Below, piece after piece: positions 12,383 to 24,778 of a DNA stretch of 64,000 bases. Source of the stretch: Paramyrothecium sp. XJ0827 (Eukaryota; Ascomycota; Sordariomycetes; Hypocreales; Stachybotryaceae); the NCBI GenBank assembly GCA_020881915.1, contig JAJFPB010000009.1, forward strand, positions 2,232,001 to 2,296,000, read 5' to 3'. The notes under the pieces are model-generated. The model searched no databases. It worked only from the letters and a program-made list of their open reading frames with translations, and had not been told where the DNA came from. A program made the translations under genes and the position numbers. How positions within the stretch are numbered: position 1 is the stretch's first letter; every line of letters starts with the position of its first letter.

Positions 12383-15300
12383 TCAAAAAAGACCATGTCT
12401 CTCCATCTCCGGAATCTGCCGAAGCCACAAGGCTTCATCATCCCATCCCTCTCTCCCGTAATGCTGCTCGAGCCAACTTACGACATGCCACTCGACGGCC
12501 CGGTTGTCCCACAAATGCCACAGCGCCGCCCTGTACGCATTGCCGTGTTTGCCTCCCTGAACTCGGATATCGGCACCCTTGGCAGCCAGCCACTTGAGTG
12601 TTCCCAGATTCCCGCTCGCAGCTGCCGCTTGAACAGCCGAGCCGTAGAGGCCTGCTTCGACATGTGGATCGGCACCCGCCGCCAGCAATACATCCAAGAC
12701 CTCAGTGTCGCCATCGAAGTCTCGTCTTCCGCCCCCGGCAGCAGCCTGCAAGGCTGTCCCGTTATTCCCGGCAACAATACGAGGATCTGCTCCTCTAGAC
12801 AGGAGAAGCTTCACAGCTGCCACGTTGCGTTTGCTCGCGGCTGCATGAAGGGCTGTTCCATATTGACCGCCGACTGCGTTCACATTGGCCCCTGCGTCGA
12901 GAAGACTGCCTAAAATGTCTGGGTATTTGTGTGCCGCCGCTTGTAAGGGGGTGTGAAAATGTCCTCCTTCTCCGTTGGGGTCTGCTCCTTGACTCAAGAG
13001 CTCCGGCACCAGGTCTTGAAGCCCCCCCTTATGCGACCACCTGTCGCCTACAATAGCAAGCGATAGGGGCATTGTGTAGGTCGGCGATGTGTCATCCAGC
13101 ATCCACATTCCTAGCTTCTGCCGTCTTTTCGCCCTAGCGATATCTTTCGCCGGCCTATAAGAGATTGGTGGGTTTATCGCGGCGCCCTTCTGGATTAAAT
13201 ATCTGATGAGAGCGATACGTGAGTCTATCTCCCCCGTCGTACGCGATAGAGCGGCTTGAAGGGGGCTGCCAGAAGGCTCTCCATAATGGTTCACTGATGC
13301 ATCATGCGTTTCGATGAGCCACATACAGTACGCCGTGTTTGCAGAGGCCGCGGCACTTTGTAATGCCAGACCGAGGTAATGGGCCCGTTGAGATATCGTC
13401 ATCGGTTCTTGGAGAAGGCGTTCTAAAATGATCTGACATCCAGCAGTCCCGACACTACAAAAACATGTGCCGTTATTAGCGGAAATTTCGGCGCCTTTGT
13501 CCAGGAGCATCTGCACAATAGCAATGTTGTTTGGGACGGAACACGCCCGGGGCAGGGCATATGTTGAATACGTCTGCGCCCCATTGTTGATAAGGAAAAG
13601 TGCCATTTCCATATGCCCCTTTTCGCAGACTGTAGCAAGCACCGACTTGACTTCCTCACTGCCAAGGTCGGCACCGCAGTCGAGCAGCAATTGCATGAAT
13701 GTTGTTTCGGATTTCTGCGATGCGCTTCTCAGCAGATCACTGCTGGGGTGGAGGCCATGATCCAGCAACATTCGCAGATCCTCCAGCGTGCCCTTCTCCA
13801 TGGTTTCGACAGGGAGCTTTGTTTCCTGCTCCCGAAAGCGAGCGCCTGCCTCTCGCAATGAACGGAAGAGATCCATGTCTTTCAGCTGAAATGCGACCGC
13901 CAGTGGGCTTTGCTTCTGATCATGTGCATTCACATCGGCTCCCAGCTCGATGAGCCGAGGAACGAAAGCCGCCAAATCGTTCATCATTGCCTTGCACAAC
14001 AGGCTGCGGCCGTCCTTGGATTCTTCAACACGAGCACCGTGATCGAGCAAGAAGTTGACCATTTCCTCATTCTTGGATAGAAACCCGTAATGCAGCGTCG
14101 ACCCGTCACGACCGGGCTCTCCATTCATCTCGGCGCCAAGTGCAAGCAGCAGCCGTACCATCTCCACATTGCCCTCTCTTGCAGTCGCTTGAAGGGGACT
14201 ACAGCAGTAGTTCGATCCCATCTCTCCGTATGTGAAGCCGCCACGGGGTCGCGTGCGTGGTTTCATATTTCTGTTGATATCTAGGCCTTGCTGGACCAGA
14301 TATCGTAGTACCTCGGGCTTCGCAGCAGATAGCGGCCAGTACGGTCTGTGCGATATTAGCAAGGGCGTTTTCCTGAAGTTATGGCCGGTACTGCCGTCGA
14401 TTTCAACTTACGCCATTTCTGTATCGCGGTTAATGTCCACGCCAAGACGAAGCAACAGGTCAACTAGCTCGAGCGAACCCTTATCATCACAAGCACTCTT
14501 AACTGCCATTTCAAAGGGAGAATAGTTGATTGTGCGTTTAAAATCGGCACCACGCTCGATCAGTTGCTTGGCAATCGAGACCTTGTTTTCCCGGATAGCA
14601 AGACAAAGCGGTGTCGTGTAGTCCGACTGGGAAATCGGGTTGATGTAGGCTTGTCTATCCAGTAAAAGTTGCGTGGCAGCGCCGCTGCTGTGACGGTCGA
14701 CGGCAACATGAAGTGCTGTTGTCACTGTTGAACCAGAATGGTCAGTAAAAATATCGACGTCAACGTCGTCTTTCGCTAACAAGGCTTCGAGGGCCCAGGG
14801 TTCCCGGTCGTAGGCGTCAACTGCTTTGACAATCGTACGCCGTCCCAGATCAGCGCCCCGCTCCATTAACAGCTTGGCCACATCGTACGAGTGGTAGGAC
14901 AATGCCATATGGAAGCAGTTCTCGTAATGATGACTAGCAATGTTGAGGTCGACTCCTGCATCAATGACTGTTTTAACCACATCCATGTTACGACTTCCGA
15001 TTGCCGCAGAAAGTACCGAATTTTCGCCTTCATTCTTGATATTGACATCGGCCCCGGCCAAAAGCAAGACGCGTACCATTTCGAGCTGTCCCTTGTGAGC
15101 AGCTCTTATCAAAGGGTAGCCGTCGCCGGGCCACTCTGAATTTCCACCTTTGTTGACGTCCGCGCCACGCCTTAGAAACATTTGAACAAGAGAAAAGCTC
15201 TCAGATTCGACCGCAGCATACAAAGGTGTGGGCCCTTTCCTGACCCCCGAGTCGTTAATGTCCGCGCCAGCACCGAGTAGTATGGTAGCAGTTCGAACAT

Positions 15301-17905
15301 CCCCGGCCTTGGCGGCTTGATAGAGTGCTGACCCCAGAGATTGGGATCCGTGGTCTAAATGGGCTCCATTTGCTATTAAAAGCTTGACAAGCTCTTCCTT
15401 TTGCTGCGATGCCGCGGCTATCAATGGTTGGGACCATTTGCCCCCCGTTGCGTTGACATCAGCACCCGCTTGGATTAGCAGCTCAATGACCTCCATAGAG
15501 CCCCCAGCAATGGCGATTTGTAGAGGGGTGCCAACTCTCGTGCCCGGAAGATTGACCTCAATCCCATTGTCGAGAAAGTATGCCACTACATGCGTTTGTC
15601 CAGCAAACGCGGCGGCTCCCAGAGATGACTCAAAGTAGCCCTCCCTTGCTTTGATATTCGCGCCTTGTTCCACCAAAAAGCGCATCAAAGCAAGGTCGCC
15701 AAGTTCTGCAGCCCAATACATCGGCTGTGGGTGAAGATCTGCCGAGTATTTGATGCCGTACGAGCGGAGCATGCCGTCATCCCAGCGGTAGTCGGGGCTC
15801 CAAATATTAAGCCAGTTCATGTAGGCACCCTGACGTTCTTTCACGAGGAATCTCTCGTACATTGGGCGTAGTGGCGCTCGATGGTGCTCCTCTCCAGCAT
15901 TTTTCCAGTGCTCCATCCAAAACTTGGTAGCATATTCTAAAAGAGGATTCTGCCTGAAACTGTCAGAGTCAACTCGATCGGCGATCTTGCCATCGTTAAA
16001 CTCCAAAAGGTACAATAGACAACATTGAGCGAGATGTGAGTGCCCAAGCTCCTCAGAGGCATAGTAGCTAGAGAGATCACTGCTCCCAGGTCTTTTAGTC
16101 ACCAGGTACTCCTTGACTGTGTAATGGCTTAAGGATACAACGACTGCTTGAGATCTATTCGAGAAGTTTCTTCGTCCCCGAGACTCGCATTCGCCTTTGA
16201 GGTCTAGCCATGCGGTTCGATTCTCTCTCGGAGAGATCGTGGTCGAAGTGACAAGAAGCCCGCATACGTTAAATATCATTCCAGGATCCAGGAGCCTCGA
16301 TGACTCTGCATCGAATCGACCAGACTCTGGACGTAGGACAACGGCCTCGGATAGCTCCTCGAGGAGAAGTGGCCTGGCCGAGAATGCCAACCAATGAAGC
16401 GCGGCTTGAAGAAAACGTTGATGGTGAGCTGGCACTTTGCGAAGAATCTGATGGTAGGTCTCGTCGAGACCTTCAGGCATGGATTTGAGCTTTTCTCTGA
16501 CCATGGCCGGGGTAAGGCACGTTTTCATTGCGTCAAGTTGGCAAACAGCCCATCGAAACCTGGGTAATATGTTAGTCTTTCACTGCCCGAACAAATACAC
16601 CATTGGAAATGGTTTTGTGTTCACTCACATGCCCTTGGCTCGCGATACAATGCCATTGCGTATTTCTTTTTTGATCGCCGCCCCCATAGAGTTCAAATAG
16701 TGGTCATGGGATATTAGAGTGTCCACGTAGGTCGCGATATCCGCATCCACTGTGGAATCTTGAATTGAGATGGTCGAAGCAACATCTTCCAGGAGCTTTT
16801 CAATGTCCACCTCCTTTCGGCTGGTGATGAGGACATTCACGTTGGCTTTGTGGAGAGTTGGAAGTATGACCTCTATAAAGCGCGCTCGCTCAGCCTTGGG
16901 ACATTCGTCTAGCGCATCAATTAGGAGAAAGGTGGTTTCTGTGCGCACGAGCTCGGCTAGAAGAGCACTTTGGAAATCTTCTAAGCTTGGTTGACCGGGG
17001 CCAGTCTTAAAGCCTTCGTACAGTGTTGTAGTCGTTTCCGATGGCTGCGGAGTCGTAGCCATCAATTGGCATATGCACGACCTGAGGAGACTCTCCATGG
17101 TCTGCTTGTTGCTGTCGGAGAAATCAAAGTAAAAGTAGATGGTATGCCGAGTGAGGGCGGCATCCTCAGCAGTCTCAGCACAGTACTTTTGCATATGGTC
17201 GATGATTGTTGAACACAAGATCGTCTTCCCTGCTCCAGGAATACCATGCAGCCATAGCACCTGCCCGCCCTTTGCTGTTTTCCAGCTCCTGAACAGTTCT
17301 TGTTCAAAGATCCACTGTCCAGTCTCCGATTGATGCTTTTTACGGGCCGCCAAATGGTTTTGTTCCTGGTCGCTGGACTCATACCACCTCAATATGTCAG
17401 GCCTCTTTGTTTTAGGCCCGTTAGTCTTGCCAGTTGAAGCCTGGCTCAATGGAAACTGTGTTTGGAGGGCGCGAGAAGCCATTTGCAAAGTCCAATAGTG
17501 GTTCTCCATGGTTTCGAGTTTCTGGCGGATGTCGGACGATTTAGAAGACCAGCTAGCGGACCCTGAACTACGCACTTGTGAGCGGTCCACGAGAGGCTCA
17601 ATCGTACCAGCTAGTTGACGGAGTACAGAATGAGTGGCATCCAGGGCCGACTGGCATGCAGATGAAGAAGGGCGTCCACTGTCGATCTCGGAGTCTGCAT
17701 CGTTGGAGGACTGCTTGAGCGATGATATGTCAAGCTTTTCGAGCTCTGTGCAGACATCAGACAGGGCTTCGATCTCTGAAATGGCAACCGCAATGTCATC
17801 TTTGGAGTCATTTGACTGTTCTCGAAGCCTGTAGCAACTCAGCAAGACCTTGGATGAGATATCGAGAGTAGCAGCGATGCTGCCTTTGAGTTGCACCCAG
17901 TCCAT
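12383..17905 (-). CDS. NACHT-ankyrin NLR-like protein
   Basis: An 1804-residue STAND protein in three exons (17905-16629, 16559-14412, 14372-12383); the second intron is only 39 bases. Residues 1-150 are helical and resemble the fungal STAND N-terminal (HeLo-like) domain. The NACHT NTPase follows: P-loop GIPGAGKT at 221-228, Walker B LLIDALDEC near 327, and the AKGMFRWAVCQLDA block across the first splice junction. A winged-helix-like region (RPLLLEELSEAV) comes next. By eye about 28 ankyrin repeats fill the rest, with repeated LLxAGADVN and TPLxxA units. Fungal proteins of this layout sense non-self or damage and can trigger cell death; that role is inferred from family only. The frame is intact, unlike several neighbours. 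Confidence 0.9.
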
Positions 17906-18445
17906 AGCAACATGAACAAGAATTACGTCTAGGTTTCATGTGTGAGGAAAGCCTGGTTCAATTTTTCGCTCTTGAATTCGCCTTGTTATGAAGTTCAGGC
18001 AACAGCGGAGTGGGGAAATGTCAGCCGAAGGATGAGGACCTAGTCAGGCGGCTTTGAGAAATGATAGGCGCAGAGAGATGCAGGGCCCAAACAGACCATT
18101 GGTCATCATGGAGACGGCTTCCACTCATAGCGTAGATGTTATTTCACCGCATTAGGTTGGCTTGCACCGAGCATAGACGGTACTGTCGCAGCATATCATT
18201 TATGCATGCAGTTACATCCAATGTTGATCTGCTGAGCTTGTCAGCTTTTGAAGTCCTTTCCCCCGGAACGGGAGCTTGGTAACCTGACCGCTAGGCCATG
18301 AATATCCCTGCACCGGCTATCCCGATCGAAATTAATTCTTGTTTCACTGGTGGCACAATCTCATTACCACAATCTCCAACCCAAGGTTAATTTCGAGATA
18401 CGGCGCTTAGCTTAATGCCCGCAGCCAAGTCGTATTGACACTGGT
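17906..18445. other. Intergenic, no gene seen
   Basis: Promoter side of the NACHT gene and 3' side of the transporter gene. A tRNA-like A box near 18290 was examined and rejected. Confidence 0.45.
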
Positions 18446-21201
18446 TCAAGTCGGTAATCCTCCAATGCTTTGACCCTCCACCAGTTCCTTATAGGGACAC
18501 GAGTTCCAATCGCAGGTTTCCTGTGATGGTGTTAGTTACAAGAGCGACGTGATCGTCGAACTGCGACATACCTTGTACACATTAGTGCCCCACCAGCTAA
18601 ACCGATCGGAGCCGCCGGTGTAGAAGACGGCGAAGAAGGTTATGATGCCAGCGATAGCTAGGGAAGAGTCCAAAGCGGCACTTAGGACGAAGTTATACTT
18701 CATCCACCACCGCTTGGCATGGCGTTTGATCCAGACGCCGAAGACGAGGCCTACAATAGCCCAGCTTCCGTAGTTCGTGCCGGAAGCTGGTGGAATATAG
18801 TTCAAGCCTCCGAGGAAGAGCGGAACGTGAATCTTGTGGATCCAGCGGCTGTTCGGAAACCACAGTTTCGCGACGTAGACCAGCACAGGAAGAATGGCAC
18901 CGACGAGAAAGAACCAAATTAGACGCCGATACATTGACCCAGGTGAGAAAAATCGACGCGGTCCCAGCGCGCCCCAAACCATGCTTGTGTTGAAATGAGT
19001 TCTAGAGAAGGGACAGGTGAAACCATTTGCCGCTTCTTTCGTGCAAATTCCAGGAATATGTTCGAGTGCCCAGTTGATTACTGCAACCTGGCTGAGGGCG
19101 CTAATAATTACTCCCACTGCCTGAACAGCAAAGAGGTTCTGAGGAGGTATCTATGTGATGTAATTAGGAGTTTAGTTCCGACTTTTGTCAATCTCATCTC
19201 ACATTGCAGTAGAGTCCAAGTTTCAAGTCTTGGGCAAACCAGAGTCCTTTGATGCCGGTAATGTAGCCCAGGTTGAAGAACCAGATGTTTGCCAGTACCT
19301 TGCCTTCCCAGACATATCCAGCGACGATGCGACAGAAGACATCGATTTTGACATGCAAGTTGGTCGTGGCGCATACCAAGGCCAGCTAAGTATTGCTCAT
19401 ATCAGTGGTGTAAGCTAAGAGGAGGTGCGGGAAGTCATGGCATACCGGTATGAAGAAGGCAGCGGAAACCACATAAGCGAAAAGGACGCCGTACCATCGC
19501 AACTGGACGGAGTAGAATTCACGAGCAAAAATGCCCAGGCCAATAGATAACAGTAATGTGACTAGATACCACCACGAGGTAACCGGCTTGTAGTTTGGTT
19601 GCGGATTTCGGCCGTGCTGAGATTTTTCTGTCCGGAATAGTCCTGCTATGCCTGAAGACTCATACGCTAATTTCAGGTCATGACGCTTCTCTAAGACAAG
19701 CCAGACAAATAGTGATGAAATGCATGCGAACGAAAGACCAAAGGCGTTCAGCGCGTATGTGGTCGGAAGATAGATCTGTTGGATGTGTGAGTCCTGGAGT
19801 AAGCACACGGATCAAATGATACTTACATCGGAGTACTTTTGATATTCTTGAAGATCAAAAGAAAACCCATTGCGTTTATTAATGACTTTCGACACATTGT
19901 ATATCTTACCCATATTGTCAAAGATCGAGTTGCTTTGAATTGGAAAGTGAGCAGCAGACCATGTGTTGGTGTAGTACAGCGCAGGCGTGATGATGTAGAT
20001 CCAGAAAACGAGAGCAGCAAGAATGTTGAGTACAGCCCACGCGGGAACCACGAGCGGTGATCCCGTGTACGAGATCTGACTCCCTTTGCGATGCGGTCAG
20101 ATATAATATTGCGAAGTCGATGTCCCAGATGAAGGAGCCTTATAGTTAAAGGTGAGAGGCAGAAGCCCAATCCCACTCTTCATTCCGAAAATCTGGTTGA
20201 CGACTGCATTGTTCGGTGCAATCCAACAGACCCACGTGAAGTATCCCAGCGCTGGGAAGATGAAGTCGGGTAACCAATACCAGACGAACGATGTAGTAAA
20301 AGCGATGAGGAAGAACTTGTATCTCGATGTCTTCCACTGGCTTCTGATCGATTTACTGTTAGTTACCGCATTGGAGGAAAGTGCGGGTACTGACCCAGTC
20401 GATTGGCTGTCTTTAGCTGAACCATGTAGGGCGGCATTCAAAGCTGTATTGCCGAGTACACCGGGCCAAGTCAGCGACTTTGGGTCAATAATCACGGAGC
20501 GGGAAAGCCCTGCTAAAGAAAAGCCGAAAAGGATTGTGACGAATGTGATGATCAGTTCGAATCCCCAGCCGAGTTTCAGACCGTAGAATACGCGCTGCTC
20601 TGTCAACACATCTGCACTCAATCGGGTCTGAAAGCTCAAGTTCGCCATGATGTAAATAAGCATGTGTTCCTGCTAAGGTGTTAGAAATTGTTTCAACATC
20701 ATGGTCTGAAATTCTGCTGTGTCGATACCTTGTGGTTGAATGGTCCTGGGTTGAGGCGATGGCGCCGTCCGAACATCGTGAAGCCCCAATCAGGTATTGT
20801 ATATTCCCAAGCCTTACCGACAGGGTAGGTCAGGAATTGGATGGCAGATTGCGACAGCGAGATTGATGGGAACCGGAACGTGTATAGAGTGTTCACGCCT
20901 GTGCCGACGAGACATGCGACAATGCCAATTGTCCACATTCGTAGTGTCAAGCATGGTAGCAAAGGGTCATCATCTCGAAATCCGACTCCTGCGGCTTCTA
21001 GGACCTCTTCTGTTGGAGATTCCGTCTCTTCTATGGTATTGTTAGATCTCTGACTGGATGAACGGGTCAAGCATGAATAATCGTACGTGAAACGCGTTTG
21101 GCCTCTTCAACAGAGCAAGCACGGCTATCTCGTAAGTCGGATGGTGGTTCGGCGTCCACAGGATTGAGGCGGACAGCAGTCCTCTTCTCATTTACTCCCA
21201 T
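18446..21201 (-). CDS. OPT-family oligopeptide transporter with a mutated splice donor
   Basis: A 771-residue polytopic membrane transporter for small peptides. Nine exons keep one frame: 21201-21087, 21030-20729, 20669-20395, 20343-20144, 20083-19827, 19775-19446, 19385-19203, 19150-18572, 18520-18446. Family blocks include NPGPFNHKEHMLIYIMANLS, PNNAVVNQIFG, SYTGSPLVVPAWA, CRIVAGYVWEGKVLANIWFF, ALDSSLAIAG and SWWGTNVYK. The family's KIPPR-type motif reads NIPPQNLFAVQ here. Most introns have good donors, but the fourth (20143-20084) begins ATAAGG where GTAAGG is expected. With that intron removed the protein reads TFNWSQISYTG as in relatives; left in, an in-frame TGA follows. The gene may therefore be poorly spliced or dead, or the base may be miscalled. 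Confidence 0.85.
20084..20143 (-). other. Intron with AT..AG ends (lost GT donor) in the OPT gene
   Basis: Sixty bases starting ATAAGG and ending GCAAAG, with a CTGAC branch-like site. One G-to-A change at 20143 explains the lost donor. Retention adds 20 codons including a TGA. Confidence 0.6.
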
Positions 21202-22664
21202 TCTGCATAAACTTCTTGACAGAGGGAAGGCAATTGATTAGATCAATCTAATCAATCTGATAAGTTGAGTTCCCCCCTAGCATATATACGCAAGGCAGAG
21301 AAACTCAACGGTCCATGCCGTACTGGCGGCTATACGAGGAATATGAATCCTACCTGAGATATTAATCAATCAGATCAGATAAGCTTTATCCAATGGCATC
21401 CCCGTGTAGATGGGGCAGTTCCGATTTCCCGGTAAGATATTTTCGGTGACCTTGCGGCCGCCACCCGGCAAAACCCTGCATATGAGGCCAGACTGGAGCG
21501 ACCGACATCAGACTACGTAAGTGCGCCGAATGAAGCGAGAAAGAAATGCGCATTGTCTGCGTTGGCACGTCCTTGTTCGGCATCTTTGCCGAGAACCATC
21601 CCCAATGAGTGGCTAGACACGACGACTCACAGGGCAGAAGTGGGCCATCGCACAAAAATTTGCCTCCACAGTTCATCCACTTCTCCCATTGCAGTTCGGT
21701 TTACAACCTAGCTCCAGCAAAGCGGCACTCCAGAGCCGTGCGTAGCCTCTTGGTCAAGCGGAATAAGTTGCCGTCCGTTGAGTTTTGGTTGAATCGCTGG
21801 CTACTTAGGAAGCCGTGTTCCTTGCCAAGACAATCGTCGGACCACGCTTTCTCGTATTAACTCTCAAAAGGTAGCGTGCTTTATTACTAATACGGACCAA
21901 TGCACTCACTTTCGATGTCCTGATGCTGCCATGAGGCCGGGCCATGCAGTATGCCGCTGCAAAAGAAACACGATGTCTCCGTCTCAATGACAGATTTCTA
22001 ATCTATGGCTTGTCGCAAAATTACGCAAGGTAAATAGATACAGGTAAAAGAGATATCTGTGGAAGGGCTGCGTCACTACATGTTGACAAGGAGGATACTG
22101 AAACGTGATTGATCGTTTTGCTTTCCCCATGGGGCTTCAAGACTGTTCGATACCTCACTACATCCATGCCTCTCTCGCCTTTTCTCCGTTTCCACTTACA
22201 AGCGTTCAACTCCTGGTCTCACTTGATTTTGTGTAGATCTAGGGAAAGAAAAATGGTTGTACTACGAGTTCCAGTGGGATAGAGAGAGCGCGGGAATAGG
22301 GAGGCAGGGAGGGAGGTGTAATATGCTGTTAGTACAATGCAACTAGTTGGTAATTTTCCTCTGCGATTAGGTGCGGAGAGACGAACGATACAGGTTTGGA
22401 CAGCGTAAGTCTAGAAACTGCGATAATATTTATGAGTTAAATCCTCCTAGGTATTTAAAGGCATTACCGGTGCATCAGACGATTTAGTCTGATAATTGGA
22501 GCCGGATCCTCAAAAGAGCAGGGGAGAGGATGATAAAGAGCGAGGCGACGACAGCTAACAATCATTGAGGCTTCACAAATGACGAATGTCAAAATTGCAG
22601 CGAGAAAGGCTTATGGCATATACTAACTACAAACTATTATACATAAATACTCTAGTCTTGTACT
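21202..22664. other. Intergenic, no gene seen
   Basis: About 1.46 kb with a purine-rich stretch (GGGAGGCAGGGAGGGAGG, near 22300). It should hold the transporter promoter and the phosphatase 3' UTR. Confidence 0.45.
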
Positions 22665-24303
22665 TTAGTACTCATGGGTATGAGCGTGAGCGGCGGCGTT
22701 GGCGCGCGCCTTGATGGAAGCCAGCAGCTCGCGCTTCTGCACCCAGTCGGTGCCGTTGCCGCGCAGCTTCTGCGTCGCAGCCTTGAGGTCAAGGCCGAGA
22801 GCGTCCGCGACGTAGCCGGGAAGCTCCGTGTTGTCGCGGAAGCCACCAATGGCGTCGCGCAGCTGCTCCTGGCGGTGGCCGTTGGCGTAGCCGTAGAGCA
22901 CCACGTCGGCGGCGCTGTGGCCTCCGGTGGACCAGTGGAGACCGGCCTCGGCGGCAAATGCTTGGAGGATGGCGGTTCCTGCGGCTCTGGGGCCCGCGGA
23001 GCCGGCAATGGCAATCCAGTTGGTGATATCGGCATCGGTGTAGTTGAGGAGACCGACAGCGGGAATGATGGTCTCGCGGAGGAAGCCAGGCAGGTCGTCG
23101 CCACGGTAGCTGGTGAGGAGGCCCTCCAGATACTGGCCCGAGTTCTGGCCGCGGGTCAGGGCAACCGGGTCGTAACCGTCGATGAGGGTAAGGCCACCGC
23201 ACTCGTGGTCGGCTGCGGAGAGCAGCTGGGTGTCGGGGTGCTCGTCGACGTAGTCCTTGAGGTAGAGCATGACCTCGTTGTACATGAGGGTCTCGTGAAC
23301 GTGGGTGGTGGCGTCGTTGGCGTGGCCAGCATGGTCAATGCGAGAGGCCTCGACCATGATGAAGTAGCCCTTGCAGGAGTCCTTGGTCGCCTCGTTCAGG
23401 GTGTCGATGGCCACCTTCACAGTGTCCAGGAGCGAAGGCTCCCTCTCGACGTCGCGGTCAATCTCGTAAGCACGGTCGCTGGAGGTGAAGAGACCGAGGA
23501 AGGGAAGAGGCAGCTTGCCCTCCTTCTGGACCTCCTCGAAGTCTGACCTGTCGGCAGCATACGTATAGCCCTGATCGATGGCCCAGTCGACGAGGTTGAG
23601 GTCGTCGGTACGGGTACCGTTGAGAGCCCTGGGCAGGTAGTGGCGGCGTCCTCCGCCAATCAGGATGTCCACGAAGGGGCCAAAGGGATGGCTGTGTCCA
23701 ATCTGATGGGTTGCGATCTCATTCTCGGAGTCGCGGAAGAGGACGTGGGCCGAGTAACAGGCCGGAGTCGCGTGGGTGATTCGCGAAGTGACAACGAGGC
23801 CGGTCTTCAGGCCCTTGAGGTAAGCTGCCTCGAGGACCGAGGCAACGGGAAGACCGTCATCGTCAACGCCGATAGCTGGTGACAACGCGTTAGTTTGGTT
23901 CTAGTCAATTGACGGTGTTCCTTCGGTGAAAGCTTACCGCCGTTGTAGGTCTTGACACCACAGGCAAACGCAGTAGCAGACGAGGCGGAATCAGTGACGA
24001 GGTTGTCAGAAGCCTGGGTCTTGACGCTGCCCACGACCTGGTGTGATTGGGTCAGCTCAATTCAATCCCTGAATGCGCCTTGCAACTTACAATCGTATCA
24101 ACACCCAGAGCCGCCGTGTTGGGTCGGGCCACGGTGCCCTCGCCTCCGGTGATGCTGTAGAAATCACGGGCAAGCACCTGCGAGTTCACGCCGTAGCCGT
24201 CGGGCACGACGTAGATGAAGTTCTTCGCCTTCGGGGCAGAAGCGGCATCTGCGCCGTGAAGGAGGGCGCCGGCAAGGGCGAGGGGAAGGACCTGGGGACG
24301 CAT
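22665..24303 (-). CDS. Secreted alkaline phosphatase (PhoA family)
   Basis: A 507-residue phosphomonoesterase in three exons (24303-24091, 24037-23938, 23875-22665). It begins with a signal peptide (MRPQVLPLALAGALL to GADA). The catalytic serine lies in TDSASSATAFACGVKTYNG, matching the bacterial and fungal DSAxSAT nucleophile block. Metal-binding blocks follow: EASRIDHAGHAND, DHECGG and STGGHSAADV. An aspartate in VVPDGYG near the N-terminus fits the first metal ligand. The C-terminus ends in a histidine-rich HAHTHEY. Coding is noticeably GC-rich. The enzyme should release phosphate from esters outside the cell or in the vacuole. A CACGTG box 470 bases upstream fits phosphate-starvation control. 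Confidence 0.92.
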
Positions 24304-24406
24304 TTTTCTCTCGGCGACGAAGCTTCACACGGCAGATTGCGATTGAGAGCCGGATGAGAGAAAGCCACTTCAGGAAACCCGTCACGCGACAGCAACATAC
24401 CGATCA

Positions 24407-24414
24407 ATTATATA
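24407..24414 (-). promoter_or_regulatory. TATA-like box of the alkaline phosphatase gene
   Basis: On the minus strand TATATAAT lies about 105 bases upstream of the ATG at 24303, a usual place for a fungal core promoter. Confidence 0.45.
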
Positions 24415-24772
24415 TCCGCCACCCAATCCCCGCAGGAGGAACTGGTCCTGCGTCGTACCCGGGTCGAGCCTGGCTGCATGGCCGAGCCCGGACAGGGTAT
24501 ATATCTCAATTGCCCCGTCTTATAGGCTGGCCGAGCCCGCAATCATGCGAGGCCGGCATGTCCTTGTCCGCTAAAGGAAAGTGTTTAAGGTTGTTTTGCT
24601 CGGCGGTGGGGTGGCGTCTCCCACACTGTTCGGACAACAGGGATCCGCAATTTTCAGAGATAACACGCTCCACTAGACGCAGTGAGGAAATTTCTCCGTC
24701 CGCCTGTAAATGAGAAGGATTTTATTGGCCGTGCCCAGACCCTCGGTTCGTCGGTGAGCTCCGGACCCAGCG

Positions 24773-24778
24773 CACGTG
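24773..24778. promoter_or_regulatory. CACGTG box upstream of alkaline phosphatase
   Basis: Palindrome bound by Pho4/NUC-1-type bHLH regulators of phosphate genes in other fungi. Function here is inferred from position upstream of a phosphatase; a chance match is possible. Confidence 0.35.

Noticed and set aside
18240..18310. tRNA-like A box (TGGCCTAGCGG) on the minus strand
   Set aside because: No proper B box, no seven-base anticodon loop and no acceptor stem could be drawn.
22674..23546. 290-codon plus-strand frame
   Set aside because: Antisense shadow of the GC-rich alkaline phosphatase coding sequence.
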